From: Anthoceros angustus
Lineage: Eukaryota > Streptophyta > Anthocerotopsida > Anthocerotales > Anthocerotaceae
Length of the DNA: 64,000 nt
Assembly: GCA_010909165.1 (NCBI GenBank)
Contig: MU008169.1
Span: 682,001-746,000, forward strand
Reading direction: 5' to 3'
The notes under the pieces are model-generated. The model did not search any database and had not been told where the DNA came from. It saw nothing but the letters and a program-made list of their open reading frames with translations. Made by a program: the position numbers and the translations under genes. Positions 52,061 through 62,665 of this stretch are shown here, piece by piece; within the stretch, counting starts at the first letter, position 1, and the number at the start of each line of letters is the position of its first letter.

Positions 52061-55000
52061 TAAGTAGGGTCGCTTTTTTTTAGGATTGAAGGATAAATAA
52101 GGCGGAAAAGGAGGAATAAATTGGGGTAGCGCCGGACGAGGCCCCGAGTATACTCCGACTGAGTGAACAACGGACCCCACCACTATGGCAAGCTCCGACA
52201 CGCCGAGTAACGGATAAGTCCGGAACCCACCAGTCAAAATAGGATAAGTACGCCAGGAAAGTAACCTAGGAGCGAGGCGTGAGGATGACGAGGCGGCGCC
52301 ACGTGACGGCCCCGAGTGGAGGTCGGCATGCGAGGCCAGACTGAATTCCTGAGGCCGCGGCAGGTATTCACGCCCGCGGCCGCGCGAAGGCCGCAGTAAG
52401 CGGAAGCGAGGGTCGCACGCCATGCACTGCGCACGACAACGAAGAGGCGCCTTTCCAGCTTACTTCCACAAGCGCCAAGGAGGAGGTCAGCTGCGCAGCC
52501 GCATAATCCTCATACCCCTGCGCCCGCAATCCGGCTCTCGGGCGCTTTTGGCCGGGCGCCACCTTAGAGCGTGGCGCACCAAGGTTGGAGCAACGAACGC
52601 GGGCGAAGGAGGAACATCGTGCCGACGCCAGCAGCCTACAAGAATAAGAGGAGGAGAAGCAATGGCACCCAAAAGCCGACGGAAGTCTGGGAGCCATGGA
52701 CCGTGGAGCGCAACATTGTGACCCGCTATCCGGACTTCGGCCCCGGCCGAGGAAGGTGTGGAATTGGTGCAGAGTGGCATCCGGACGTGTTCCAAATGGT
52801 CTCGGACTTTGACAACGCTACTCTAGTCCGGAGTTTGCCCAAAGATGTCAAGGGCGATCAACAAGGAGGTCCGATCCAAGAACCTCCGGAGGACCCGAGG
52901 CGATGGACCTTGAGGTCCCGAGGATGGCCTACAACCGCTAAGGAGGAAGAAGGGGCGTGGTGCCGAGCCGGCGTAAGGGAAGATAGGGCCAGCCACGGCC
53001 TGAGGCTCGAACGCAGCGACAACCAACGGATGGTTGATATCCGATCCGGATACCGAGTAAGGGCGGTAGCCCGATCATTGTCCATTGAACTCGCCACCAA
53101 GGTGGATCACCTTGGTGATAACCTGCTGGTATTCTCGCATGCGCCCAATGGGAAGAGAGCGACTGGGAAGGATTATCTTCGCCTGTCGGGCCAGAGGCAC
53201 GCAAGCTAAGGAGCGAGAAGCCTCATGATCGACCCCATACCCGATTCATGTATGGGGACATTTCGAGCTCCTCAAGGAGGAGAGCTTGAGCGGGCGCCCA
53301 AGGGGCCGGAGGCCCCGCCAAGTAGAGCGAGCAAGGGCGCCTGAGGTGGGGGTCGCCTTCAAGACCAAGCGACTGGAGGAGGACGATCGGGAGGGATTCC
53401 TGACTCCATACGCCCTGAGCGAACCCCTCACCACCAGTGAAGTTTGGGAGGCGACCCCCTTCCTCCTTTTGGTGCCCTCCGAGCACCAAGATGTGAGGGA
53501 GCCGATGCCGGAGGGCGCTGGCGGCCCGACCGGCTGACAACAGCCCAACAACCACGACTACCGGCCGAGCCCCGACGAACTCCGGGAGCCAAGAGGCTAA
53601 GACGGTGCCGCTTACCAACGCAAAGACCGAAGGTGCAGACTTTACCCCGCCTACGAGTGGCAAGAGGTCAAGAGGCGTAAGGAGAGTGAAGGGACGTGCC
53701 CAAGGAGCAGGAGGTCACCGCAGCACCCCTCGAGCCGGGCCTGCCCCGGCTGTGAAGGGGCAAAAGAGCTTGCTCCCTGACCCCTCACCTCCTCCTCCGA
53801 GCCCTGTGGAGAAAGAGGGCACAAAGGAGTTAGAGGCCAAGAGGGCCAAGAGGGTGAGACTGACTCACCACTCAGACCCGAGGGTCCCGATTAGGTCCGA
53901 GAACCCACCGACTTACTCCGGATCATATGGAGGTCCTCGGATCGAGAAATGCCGGCCTACTCACGGACTTTGTGGGGCCTCATCTGGCCGTGGAAGAAAC
54001 ACGGCGAAGTTCCGCTATGGACGGAATGCTTTGGGGTCTCGTGGTACATGGAGAAGACCCAGAAGTGGAGGCCACCCGAGGAGGATGGTGGAACCCAAGA
54101 GCAAGTGAAGGCCCGAGGGCAAAGGAAAGGCGGAGTCCTCGCCGGATCGAGGAAGGGAACGTGGTGGAGCGCGAGGCCCGGGCGCGGTTCAGCAGACTGG
54201 TTAAGGTTCTTCACCGTATGCACAAGCAAGCTCAGAGGCCCAAGCGCGGAGGACCTTGCAGAAGAGGGAAGCGCAGCAGGAGGCGGAAGAGGCCCGGCAC
54301 AAGAGAGAGCTGGGACCGAGGCGGGCGGCCAGAGTGGGCATGGGCGAGGCCTGCATAAAGGCGGCGAAGGAGCTCAAGTCAGCAAGAGCGACCGGATCAC
54401 TACAGCACGTGATCGAACCGTGGAGAGACAGCCGAGTAACTCAAGGCCGCAAGACATGGAGCAGTAAGGCCAAGACTGGGAGATAGAGGATCTCCGAGCA
54501 CACCGCAGGAGGTAGAAGGAGGCGCAGCAGATGGAGGATGCAAGGACACGCTGGAGCTACAACCCAAGATGCCGAGCAAGCAGTGATTCTCAACGAGAGA
54601 ATCCACGACTGAGCACGAAATGTAGCAGCCTCTGGCCTCAAGACGGAGGAAAATCGCGACTATCCAAGGAGTTGGACGCTGCCATGGTATGAGCCGGAGG
54701 AAGTCCCGAGCCTGGACGGAGGTATCCGATCACTGGAGAGGAGCAGGTAAAGGCCGTAATGAACGGGAGCGAGCAATGAAGTAAAAGAAGCCGCCGTCCA
54801 CCGAGAAAGGCGGGAACGCCGCGCCATGGCGGTAAGTCGGAATGGAAGGAAACGACGGAGCTGGAGCAAGTGAGCAACAATGGCATGCAGGAGGTGACCG
54901 AGGCCGCCTTGTAGCCTCACGGATACACCGGCCCACCAACCGGGTGAGAGGTGGCTCAACAAGGCAAAGACGCCCACCCGAACACTTATGGCGAGGGAGA

Positions 55001-55560
55001 CGGTGCCCGCACACGTGGAAGAGGCAATTCAACAAGTCGATCTTTGCCTATTACCACGCCGAGCCCTCGGCGAGGGAAGCCTCGACTACCGCAAACGGAC
55101 GGACCGGAAGGCTCAAGGAGATGAAGGCCACGGGACAAGACAGGACCCTAGTGGCCTGCTTTGGAGATGACGGAGCGCGGAGAGGAGCAACTGGAGCGTA
55201 ATCCAGGAGCGATGCGATCGAGAGGTAAGCACCCCGCACCTCACCATGGAAGGAGGGGCAACAAGGGAGTCACCCATGATCGGGAACAAATGGGAGGACT
55301 TCGAGGGAGAGCCACGGAGGAGTCCCGGGGAGGAAACCCGTGAGTCCCACTTTGTCCCGGACCGAGGGAGGCCGGACCGAAGTCCGGACCAGAATAAGTC
55401 CGACTCAAGTCCGGACTGATAATAAGTCCTGACCTCGTCCTGGACCCCAAATAAACGGGACCCCGAGGTCCCGGACCCCGTAGAGCAAGGTCTGACCTAG
55501 CCACGGACTGCAGAGCTCTGACTGGAGTTCGGAGTCGAGACAGACCGAGACCGGGCTGCA
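52061..55560 (+). other. GC-rich, coding-like tract, probably retroelement-derived
   Basis: Composition changes abruptly to about two-thirds GC. Plus-strand frames of up to 212 codons (52571-53209, MAHQGWSNERGRRRNIVPTP) and highly charged coiled-coil-like pieces (KREAQQEAEEARHKRELGPR at 54258) suggest a gag-like protein, but I recognise no domain. TCCGGAC-type repeats occur at 52190-52230 and 55360-55490. A purine tract (AGAAGAAGGAGGAG, 55558-55571) precedes the LTR-like block, as a polypurine tract would. Confidence 0.35.
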
Positions 55561-55571
55561 GAAGAAGGAGG

Positions 55572-55889
55572 AGCCCCCTTCGACTGGCTTGGGGAGCGAT
55601 GGTCAGGCCGTGAAGGACCCAGTGGAGAGGCTCAGAAGGGTATTAAAGTTTCAATATACTTAGACTAATACACTTAGTCTAAGTTAGGTGTCGCTTATAT
55701 CATTAGCTTAGCTTAAGCTAATCACTAGGAAGCTTCTTGTGCTCCTTCCTAGGAGCTTCTTGTGGAGCTTCCTAGGAGCTATTGAGGGTATAAATACCTC
55801 CAAGCCTCATCTCAAATATAGAGAGCTACTTGCCTCCTCCTCTCCTCTCCTCCTTCCACCAAAGATGGTCGCCCCACGATCCTTCAACC
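55572..55889 (+). repeat. LTR-like promoter block (LTR-D)
   Basis: AT-rich DNA with paired palindromes (CTTAGACTAATACACTTAG; TTAGCTTAGCTTAAGCTAA; AGGAAGCTTCTTG) is followed by a TATA box, a pyrimidine-rich stretch and an end CCTTCAAC. GGTATCGAGCC, close to the initiator-tRNA primer site, follows at 55890-55900. The layout is that of an LTR read on the plus strand. No second copy is present, so it may be a solo or truncated LTR. Confidence 0.4.
55788..55795 (+). promoter_or_regulatory. TATA box of LTR-D
   Basis: TATAAATA lies about 100 bases upstream of the primer-site-like sequence and downstream of the palindromic region. Confidence 0.5.
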
Positions 55890-55959
55890 GGTATCGAGCC
55901 ATGGTTTGGTTGTGTTGTGATGCTAGAATTTTCTAGTCAGTGATCCAGACACCGAGTGC

Positions 55960-56410
55960 GAAGATGCCGCGAGCGATGAGGCCGCGAGCGAGGCAAGCCG
56001 ACCTGGCGGCCGGGCCACGTGAGGCTGCGGATGACACGCGGGCCGGGCGCTGGGCGGCGCGCGAGACGCACGGCCAGCCTGGCCGCAGCTCGCCGGGGCG
56101 GCTGGCGCTGCGGGCGGGCTGGAGGGCGCGCCGCGGGCCGCAACCCGGGCGCTGAGCGCCCAGGGCCGCGCTGGGCGGCTCGGAGCGCTGGCAGCGCCGG
56201 CCCGCTGGGCCGCGGGCGGGCGAGCGCGCCGCCGGGCGCCTGGGGCCCGCGGCCCGCAGGGCGCGCCGCTGGCGCTCAGCCCGCTGGGCGCAGCGCAAGG
56301 CCCGCAGGGCGGGCGGCGCCGGCAGCGCGCCAGGCGCGCTGGCGCTAGCGGAGGGTGGCGCGCGGCGCAGCGCGCCGCGGTGGCGGCAGCCGCGGGCGCT
56401 GCNCGCCGAC
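55960..56410. repeat. Extreme GC tract with palindromes
   Basis: About 450 bp made almost only of G and C words (GGCGCGCC, GGGCGCC, GCGCCGG). Frames are open in several registers on both strands because of composition, with no protein signal. An undetermined base (n) at 56403 suggests that sequencing or assembly was difficult here. It resembles the GC clusters of E1 and E3 but is larger. Confidence 0.7.
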
Positions 56411-57233
56411 TTACGCTGAGGCCGATGGTGGTGGCCCCGGGAAGGACGAGGGAGAGGCGAGGAGGATGGCGTGTGGTAAGCGGTTGTCAGCCGCCGATAA
56501 TAACGGCGGGATTCGGGAGAGGAGGGCCCGCCTCACGGATCATCCGATTGGGTGCACAAGCTGTCGGAATGAAGTTGGACCACCCATTCCGGGCGGAGGA
56601 CCTTCCACATCGTGAAGGAGATAGGGGAAATAGGTGGTAGGCGGCGATTAGGGTATACCGGTGCTGCTCGGCTCGAGAGAAGTGTAATAAAGGCGCCACC
56701 TTGGGCATGATATAAGAATGAAATTTGCTCTAGTAAAGCATCTTTCTCTTGGTGTTGATGCGTTCTTGCGGACCTTTGTGAGTCTTCTTGCTAACGTGAG
56801 TCTGAGTCAGCGGCGAGCACGGCGGACTCGGGAGATTGATCAAGGTCCCGGTGGCGGACTTAGCGTTGTGGTGTGTGCGGGGAAGGGTGGAGTGATCGTG
56901 CGTCCGGAGCAGCGGTCCGGCAATTTGGGCAGCGTGTAGGAGGAACTCGGGAGGGTGTGTAGGGACGGAGAGGCCGGAGGCAGCGAGGAGGAGGTCGTGC
57001 GTAACCAGCGTCTTTTCTAAGGCGAAGAGTGTAGCGTGAGAGGAGAGAGGAAAGGGCCGGATGCGTGAAGGATGTATGTGAGCGATCTGGAGACAGGTCC
57101 TTAAGCGTTTAGCCATCACGGGCTGTCTGGTGAAGCGTTGTGAGTAGTTAGGAGTATGTGTGTGAGTTGGGGTGAGCAGGCGCTAAGGGCGGTAGAATCA
57201 CACGAGCAGCGGTAAAGCGGGCCTATCATTCCC
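56411..57233. other. Element II interior, unassigned
   Basis: Short frames only. 56690-56790 (GATATAAGAATGAAATTTGC) has the look of an LTR 3' part but no partner was found. No domain recognised. Confidence 0.4.
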
Positions 57234-58700
57234 TTGGGAACGGACTTCTTCCTACAACGACACGGGATTGTGCGCTGGCTACATCGGCAAAAGTCCCGCC
57301 GAGATATATGCCCGGTGGCGAGGGTTCCTAAGTGGGATGCGGCCAAGCATGGACCTAAGGTCAGCTATCACCTCGTGGATAACCAGGACCTTTGGATTAT
57401 TGTGTTGCGAAGGTTGATGATGAGGTGTGGAAGTACGTGGATGAAATCTTTGAGAAGTGGAGGCAAGCGTTGCACAGCGGTGGAGCGGCTCGGGCTCTCA
57501 CACAAGCGTCGAAGGAATTCAAGGAAGACAACGGCAGTTAGAGCAAACTTGGTCATTGACACAAAGGAGCTTAGTATACCGGTGAGGGTATGGAAGTGTT
57601 TCGAGGGCATCGAGCGATCTGCGGTGGGAACAACTTGAAGACGACATGCATGAAAGTCCAGGAGAATTGACATTGAAACAAATGTTCGTGTGGGTGGACA
57701 AGGCCAAAAACTCAACCTCATCCATGTGACAGCCAAGCATTTGCACCTGAGACATTTGAAGAGGTTCGAGAAGCGATATCCCGATTCTTGCATGGTGAAT
57801 CATTAGTAACTTCACTGCCTTCAAAAATGGGTCCTCGATGAACACTTAGCTATACCCAAATCGAGTTTCTCTCTTGTCGCTTCTTGTCCTTATAAGTCAT
57901 GGAAAGTGGAGGCATTCACCGTACATTCGAGCGGTAGAGCGTCATTTGGTGGGATGTGTCTTTCATGTGCGTGCCAACACTTGCCTTGAGTGGGGTGCCC
58001 TACACGAGAACTTCAAGGAGCACATATTCAAGGCGAGCTTGGAAGCGGATGGAGGAGTCGGCGTGCCTTGAAATCGACCACACGAGGATAAGGCGTGACA
58101 ATCGTGAGCGACTCCAAGCCGAAAAACCCGGCAAGGTCGGGATCTTGTGTGGGAACATAGTGAACATGGCCCGGTTGTAGAGCCGACCGTATGCTTTGTT
58201 GTTGTTAGACCTCCCAGGCTTGGATCTAGATCCCCAATCACGAGAGTATGACACAAGATTTACCAAGGCGAGTTTGAAGGGGTCATCATGCGGTTCAAAG
58301 GCATCACCACATCCCTGTATTTCGTATTGTGGTCTTCCATTCTCCGGATGACACATCTATGGTTAGAGAAGTCTTGATGGAAGCGTGCGGTCTTTGTGAC
58401 ATGCGGCATAAAACCAATGTGAGCATTGTCGAGGACATGCGATCACGAGGACTTTTCACTTGCGCGCAGAGCTTGGATAAGGATTGTGTGCCTCAACCGT
58501 TTGTGCTCGAGAACCAGCGCAACTTGGCGGTGGAGTGACAACATGTTTGCGAGCGCGGTGGAACTAAAATTGTGTTACAACACTGCGGATGATCGGGTTG
58601 TTTCCCCTATCGAAGCCCCTAAGACTCTTGAAGAGGTTGATTCATGTCTGATGAGGGAGATTGGGTCTTTGGGCGGGCGAGGATCGGGTCGGGTATGATA
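57234..58700 (+). pseudogene. Element II methyltransferase-like gene part
   Basis: Near 57430 VWKYVDEIFEKWRQALHSGG matches the connector of E3 (VWENVDKIFTKWEGG). At 58138-58285 one reads GILCGNIVNMARL, RPYALLLLDLPGLDLDPQSR and TRFTKASLKG, and at 58329-58440 VFHSPDDTSMVREVLMEACG and MRHKTNVSIVEDM. These align in order with GRKYTLLVMDVPRG, MHGVEEAHTVREAM and WDKTNMNNDRGG of E3. DLPG takes the place of DVPRG. Frameshifts separate the parts. Orientation and order complete the rightward gene of Element II. Confidence 0.5.
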
Positions 58701-58739
58701 GCATTTATTCGATTATGCCGTAATGTCATTTGTTGATGT

Positions 58740-60402
58740 GGATCCGTGCGCAATTCATGGACCTTGAATCAATTCCATGGACGGTGGCCGGAAGGAGGAG
58801 GTGGGCGAGGAGCACAGCTATGGAGGCGGAAAGGCGTTCAATAAGGAGCCCATGGTGAACAACATGGTGGTGCCGGGGTTCATATGTCGTTGAGCGAGAC
58901 CAGGGAAGCGAGACCAAGGGTCATATGGCATGTGGTGAAGCTGCGACAACTCAATGGTCCTTGGGGATGCGGGCGGCAAGTGAAGGAGGCGAAGAGCACC
59001 CTCCTCGGGTGTGTAGCGGATGGTGGGGATGTAGGATTGGAAAACTTTGCTTCCAGATCGAGGTGTGTCGTGCGGACGTGGATAGGCTACGTGTTTGTTT
59101 CGAGGATTACGGTAGGAGGAACCGGTGGGTCTTAAAGCCGGACGGCCGGTGGTATCGCACTGGTAGAACGTGCATGGCGGGCTATGAACACAACAAACAC
59201 ATCGGTGCAAGGTCCTGGAGCGGACCTAGACAACGAACACGGTGGTGGAGCACGCAAGCTAGGAAGCATGGGAGTGGTGGCATTCGAGAATGTGTTCGGT
59301 GATTGTGTGGGTATTTGATGAGCGAGATCATGGGCGTTTGCGCCATCGAGCAAGGTATGGATTTCACGAAACAACGGACCGATTTCAAAGAAGCGCGTCG
59401 CGTCCATTCGCTGCAGGCGGATCAATACAATCGCCAAATCGTTTCCTAATCTCCACGCTAGGAAGACTATGTATGTTGTAAACCCACGAGATAAAAGCGG
59501 CGGTGTCTGAAGATGGATGTCATGTGACAATCCAACTCAAACACGCGATGTTCAATCGCTTTCACAGATAGTCGCACTAACACCGCCTCACACACATGTA
59601 GCATATGACTTTCTCCAATTTTATCCTTGACCACGAGTACACAGACATGTCGGTGCTCCTTTGCCCTCCACACCATTCACCGCTCCAACCCCGAGGAATC
59701 CGGTGTTGATCAACACGTTACCAGATGTCACGAGTTTGCGCCGACTCCGCCTCAACCGAAATTCCTTAAGGACCAAGCAATGAAGCGGGGCGGGATCACT
59801 CCAGCGTGCTTGAAAGGAACCCCATGTTGTGATTGCCACCAGTGCGGTCAACTTCCAATTTCCATCGCCCATGTGGAATTCTCGTTTGATGGTCGGTATC
59901 GGAGGTGAGGTCTCCATCGCATGCAATATTCCGGGTGGCAAGCCACTTCCAAAGCGATTCGACGGTCGCGGCTCGGTGTCTGAGACATGAGCGGGGCGTC
60001 AAATCTTCCTCCACTCCTGCGACATTGGGGAGATGCAAGGTTTATGCCGCAGGCGTCCGGTGCCACCACGACCCTCCCACTAATAGAGGGTGACCATGAC
60101 GGTGGACACCGACTCAACACATATGGACTTTCCATTGCGCGTTTGCATTTTGTTGTCCATACAAAGTTGCCGATTTTCAAATCTGCGTTTATAGGCAATG
60201 TACCCTGGTTAGCCAAACTAATATGAGATGAGGACATACAAATACGGAAAAGCAGATCCTCTATGATTTGCTCCTAGGTTTAGGGTTTTTTAATGAAATC
60301 AGGAAAACATGGTTTTGGGTGGCTTTTGTATACCTTTCGACCCGGTGTACACCCTTCCAACTAGTGACCAGGAGCCGTCACCAGTCCTAAGGAGACCTTG
60401 TT
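58740..60402. other. Element II right arm, source of the 1.65-kb fragment
   Basis: It matches 29064-30689 over its length with numerous short indels. Both strands have frames of 60-130 codons (plus: RLRVCFEDYGRRNRWVLKPD; minus: IPHGRWKLEVD) but none is assigned. It ends with CCTAAGGAGACCTTGTTT, the inverse of a motif in the left arm (21217). Confidence 0.7.
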
Positions 60403-60640
60403 TAACATGTATGTGTGTTGATCGGATCGAAACCCTAAAACCCTAAACAAGAAAACATGTGCATGACACAATCGGAACGCCAGGCGTCTGATCGGGTCAT
60501 AGAAAGTTTTTACCCCGCGTACGAACCTACAGAAGCTGATGTGGTATGTATTATACGTGTATTGTACATAAATATCTGAAAGATCCGTGGCATATTTCCG
60601 TAGCATACACCCAAAAAAAAGAAAGTCACACACACGCTCT
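60403..60640. other. Element II right end, subterminal region
   Basis: Contains AAACCCTAAAACCCTAAAC (60431-60449), a short telomere-like string, and an A-run before the terminal repeat. No gene. Confidence 0.5.
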
Positions 60641-60665
60641 CGTGTGACAAGATCGGTATTCCATA
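60641..60665 (-). repeat. Element II right terminal inverted repeat
   Basis: CGTGTGACAAGATCGGTATT then CCATA, inverse of 20749-20773 with two mismatches. GGGGTT follows (60666-60671), comparable to GAGGTT left of the element. Confidence 0.75.
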
Positions 60666-61560
60666 GGGGTTCAACTCTTTAGGTAGATATAGATAGTAAT
60701 AGATATATTTTGTGGAAGTATGATGATGGATATTTGATGGTATCTATGGAGTGTGTTACCAGATTTTTGGGTTAATAATTTATTTTTTTACCTATAGGAG
60801 AGAGCAAATAAACTAAGGTTCGACTTGTCATGTTCGTCGGCAGATAAGAAAAAGATTATCTATAAGAAGAAAAGAAAATCTAATAAATAACACAATAACA
60901 GATATACCTATATATTATAAATAAACTATCAACAAAAATCACGAAACATGAAAATAAAACTTCATACCGGTACCTAATAGAAAGATCATAATTTGCGAGT
61001 GGATAAAATGGTTGTTGTTCCCGCGGAGGTACGAGGGGAGTTAAACAGAAGGCGGGTGGAAGCGGGAGTAGACACGGTGCGGGGCTGTCCCTCTCGTACT
61101 TCACAGCATATTTCCGACAACGGGTTTCAATTGCCCTTCAACGGGCCCTCTCAACGGCGATCCTCCACAAGGCAGCGACAGTAGGTGATGCATCTTCCTC
61201 TACCTCCGTTTATTCTTCCTGCATATCACATTGTGGGTACAATAGGTGATTTTAGATAGGGAACTCAGTTACTCCTCTTCACCTCGACCCCTATCCCTTT
61301 GGTTGTCCCTCCTAGATGGGCTTTTCCCATCGTTTTTTCACCTCAATAAAATCTTTTCCTTTAAGCGGGAGTCATGTGCAGTCATGCGCCCCTGAGAGTG
61401 AGGAAGCCGAAAGCAGTGTAAAAGTGCCGGGCTTCGGATCCGTGGCCGTCTCTGGCTCTGGGTCCAGTAATTGGCAACGGGCATAAAGCCGAATCCCGGC
61501 CTTGAGTTAAGTGTTAGACATCCATGATTTTGAAGCTCTCTGTTAGCATGAGAGGTGGAT
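60666..61560. other. Flanking DNA right of Element II, no gene
   Basis: 60680-60980 is AT-rich, like the DNA left of the element (20440-20700). 61000-61560 is of mixed composition with no recognised feature. Confidence 0.5.
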
Positions 61561-61564
61561 CAGT

Positions 61565-61627
61565 GTGAGCCATCAGGAATGCAATGTGAGCCATCAGGAA
61601 TGCAGTGTTAGCCATCAGAAATGCAAG
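61565..61627. repeat. 21-bp tandem repeat x 3
   Basis: Units GTGAGCCATCAGGAATGCA(AT/GT), the last diverged (GTTAGCCATCAGAAATGCAAG). In frame on the plus strand this gives a seven-residue repeat (VSHQECN), but no larger gene surrounds it. Confidence 0.8.
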
Positions 61628-61814
61628 CACATTCAGCCGGAAAGCAATTGTTTCTGGCAAGCAGACTTGAGCATTGCCCGCTTGGAGCTGATGCCGTTAC
61701 TTCAACGATGCTGTAACGAAACATCTGGATTGACTCTTTCAGTCACTTACTTTCTGGTCCCTGTTGTCCCGAGACCTTCACAAGATGTAGCCTCAATGGT
61801 TGTGACCTCTAAGG

Positions 61815-62560
61815 GGCTAGGTTGCTGAATATCTTATCCTTCTCAAGAAATCCTCACGCTCATCTTTGACTCACCTGGCCTGCAAACATGCCTTCAAACA
61901 GAGTGAAGCGGCTCCGCAAAACAGGTCTAACACAAGCTCACAGCCGCAGGAGATGCAAAGTTTCAAAAGACTGGGCAACAGTGGTGCTTTGAGCCCAGAG
62001 TGCAGCGAAGAACTCCACTCTCATTTCAGCTTTCACATGACCACAGAGACAGCAGACTTGACCACATTCTGAATTTGGCCGACCGGCTTCTGCTGTTGCT
62101 CCGTTTCTATAGCTGCCGCTGAGATCACCACGAGCCCAAAGTCGACGTGACTTCAGGTTCCTAGGTCCTTGTAGGTCAGAATCTGAACAGGCTAAGTCAC
62201 TCAGTGGGCCTCTTCAGGCTCTGACGTACAAGGGCCTAGGTTGCTGAATATCTTTTATCTTCCTCCAAACTATGCTTATCCTCGAGGATCTTGGCGTTGC
62301 TGTCTTCTCTTGGCCTGCAAACATGGCCACGAACTGCCTTCAAACAGAGTGAAGCAGCTCTACAAAAGATGTCAAAGTGAAGCTCACGGCCGCAGGAGAT
62401 ACGAATGGACACCAGTGGTACTCACAGCCCGGAGAGGAGCGAAGAACTCCACATTCATTGCAGCTCTCACATGACCACAGAGACAGGTCAAGTTCTGAAT
62501 TCCGTTCATAGTCATGTATACAGCCGACCGGCTTTCTGCTGTTGCTCCGTTTCAATAGCT
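61815..62560. repeat. Imperfect tandem duplication, about 0.4 kb x 2
   Basis: CTAGGTTGCTGAATATCTT, GGCCTGCAAACATG, CTTCAAACAGAGTGAAGC, CACATGACCACAGAGACAG and GCTGTTGCTCCGTTTC occur in the same order at 61815-62115 and 62232-62555. The minus-strand frame 62555-62340 has a Cys-rich stretch (WSCESCNECGVLRSSPGCEY) that could be a zinc-binding remnant. The other unit does not keep it in frame. Confidence 0.7.
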
Positions 62561-62665
62561 GCAGGCTGACTACAATGCAGGTTCACTGTTGTGAATAGCA
62601 CAGCAACGCGGAAATGTGCTTTACAAGGGTACCCATAGAACCGCTAAAGGAAACCAAAGTTGATG

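Larger units (their letters stand above)
20749..60665. mobile_element. Element II: large TIR DNA transposon with nested insertions
   Basis: The left end (20749-20773, TATGGAATACCGATCTGGTC...) and the right end (60641-60665) are inverted repeats matching at 23 of 25 positions. They are flanked by GAGGTT and GGGGTT, a possible 6-bp target duplication. Between them, the left part (to about 28420) carries a leftward transposase gene. The right part (from about 51105) carries rightward ParB-like and methyltransferase-like pieces. Copia-B with its own insertions (28421-51104) and a GC-rich block (about 52060-56410) interrupt it. Without these the element would be roughly 13 kb. The two-gene layout is the mirror image of E3. 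Confidence 0.65.

Noticed and set aside
55933-56348. Long open frames on both strands in the extreme GC tract
   Set aside because: All frames are open because stop codons are rare at such GC; Arg/Ala/Gly-rich translations have no protein signal.
60431-60449. Telomere-like string (CCCTAAA twice)
   Set aside because: Two imperfect units only, inside the right arm of Element II; common by chance and in plant promoters.
61080-61180. Stretch resembling rRNA-derived sequence (CCTCTCGTACTT, GGGTTTCAATTGCCC)
   Set aside because: Only short words match what I remember of large-subunit rRNA; no continuous rRNA alignment could be traced.
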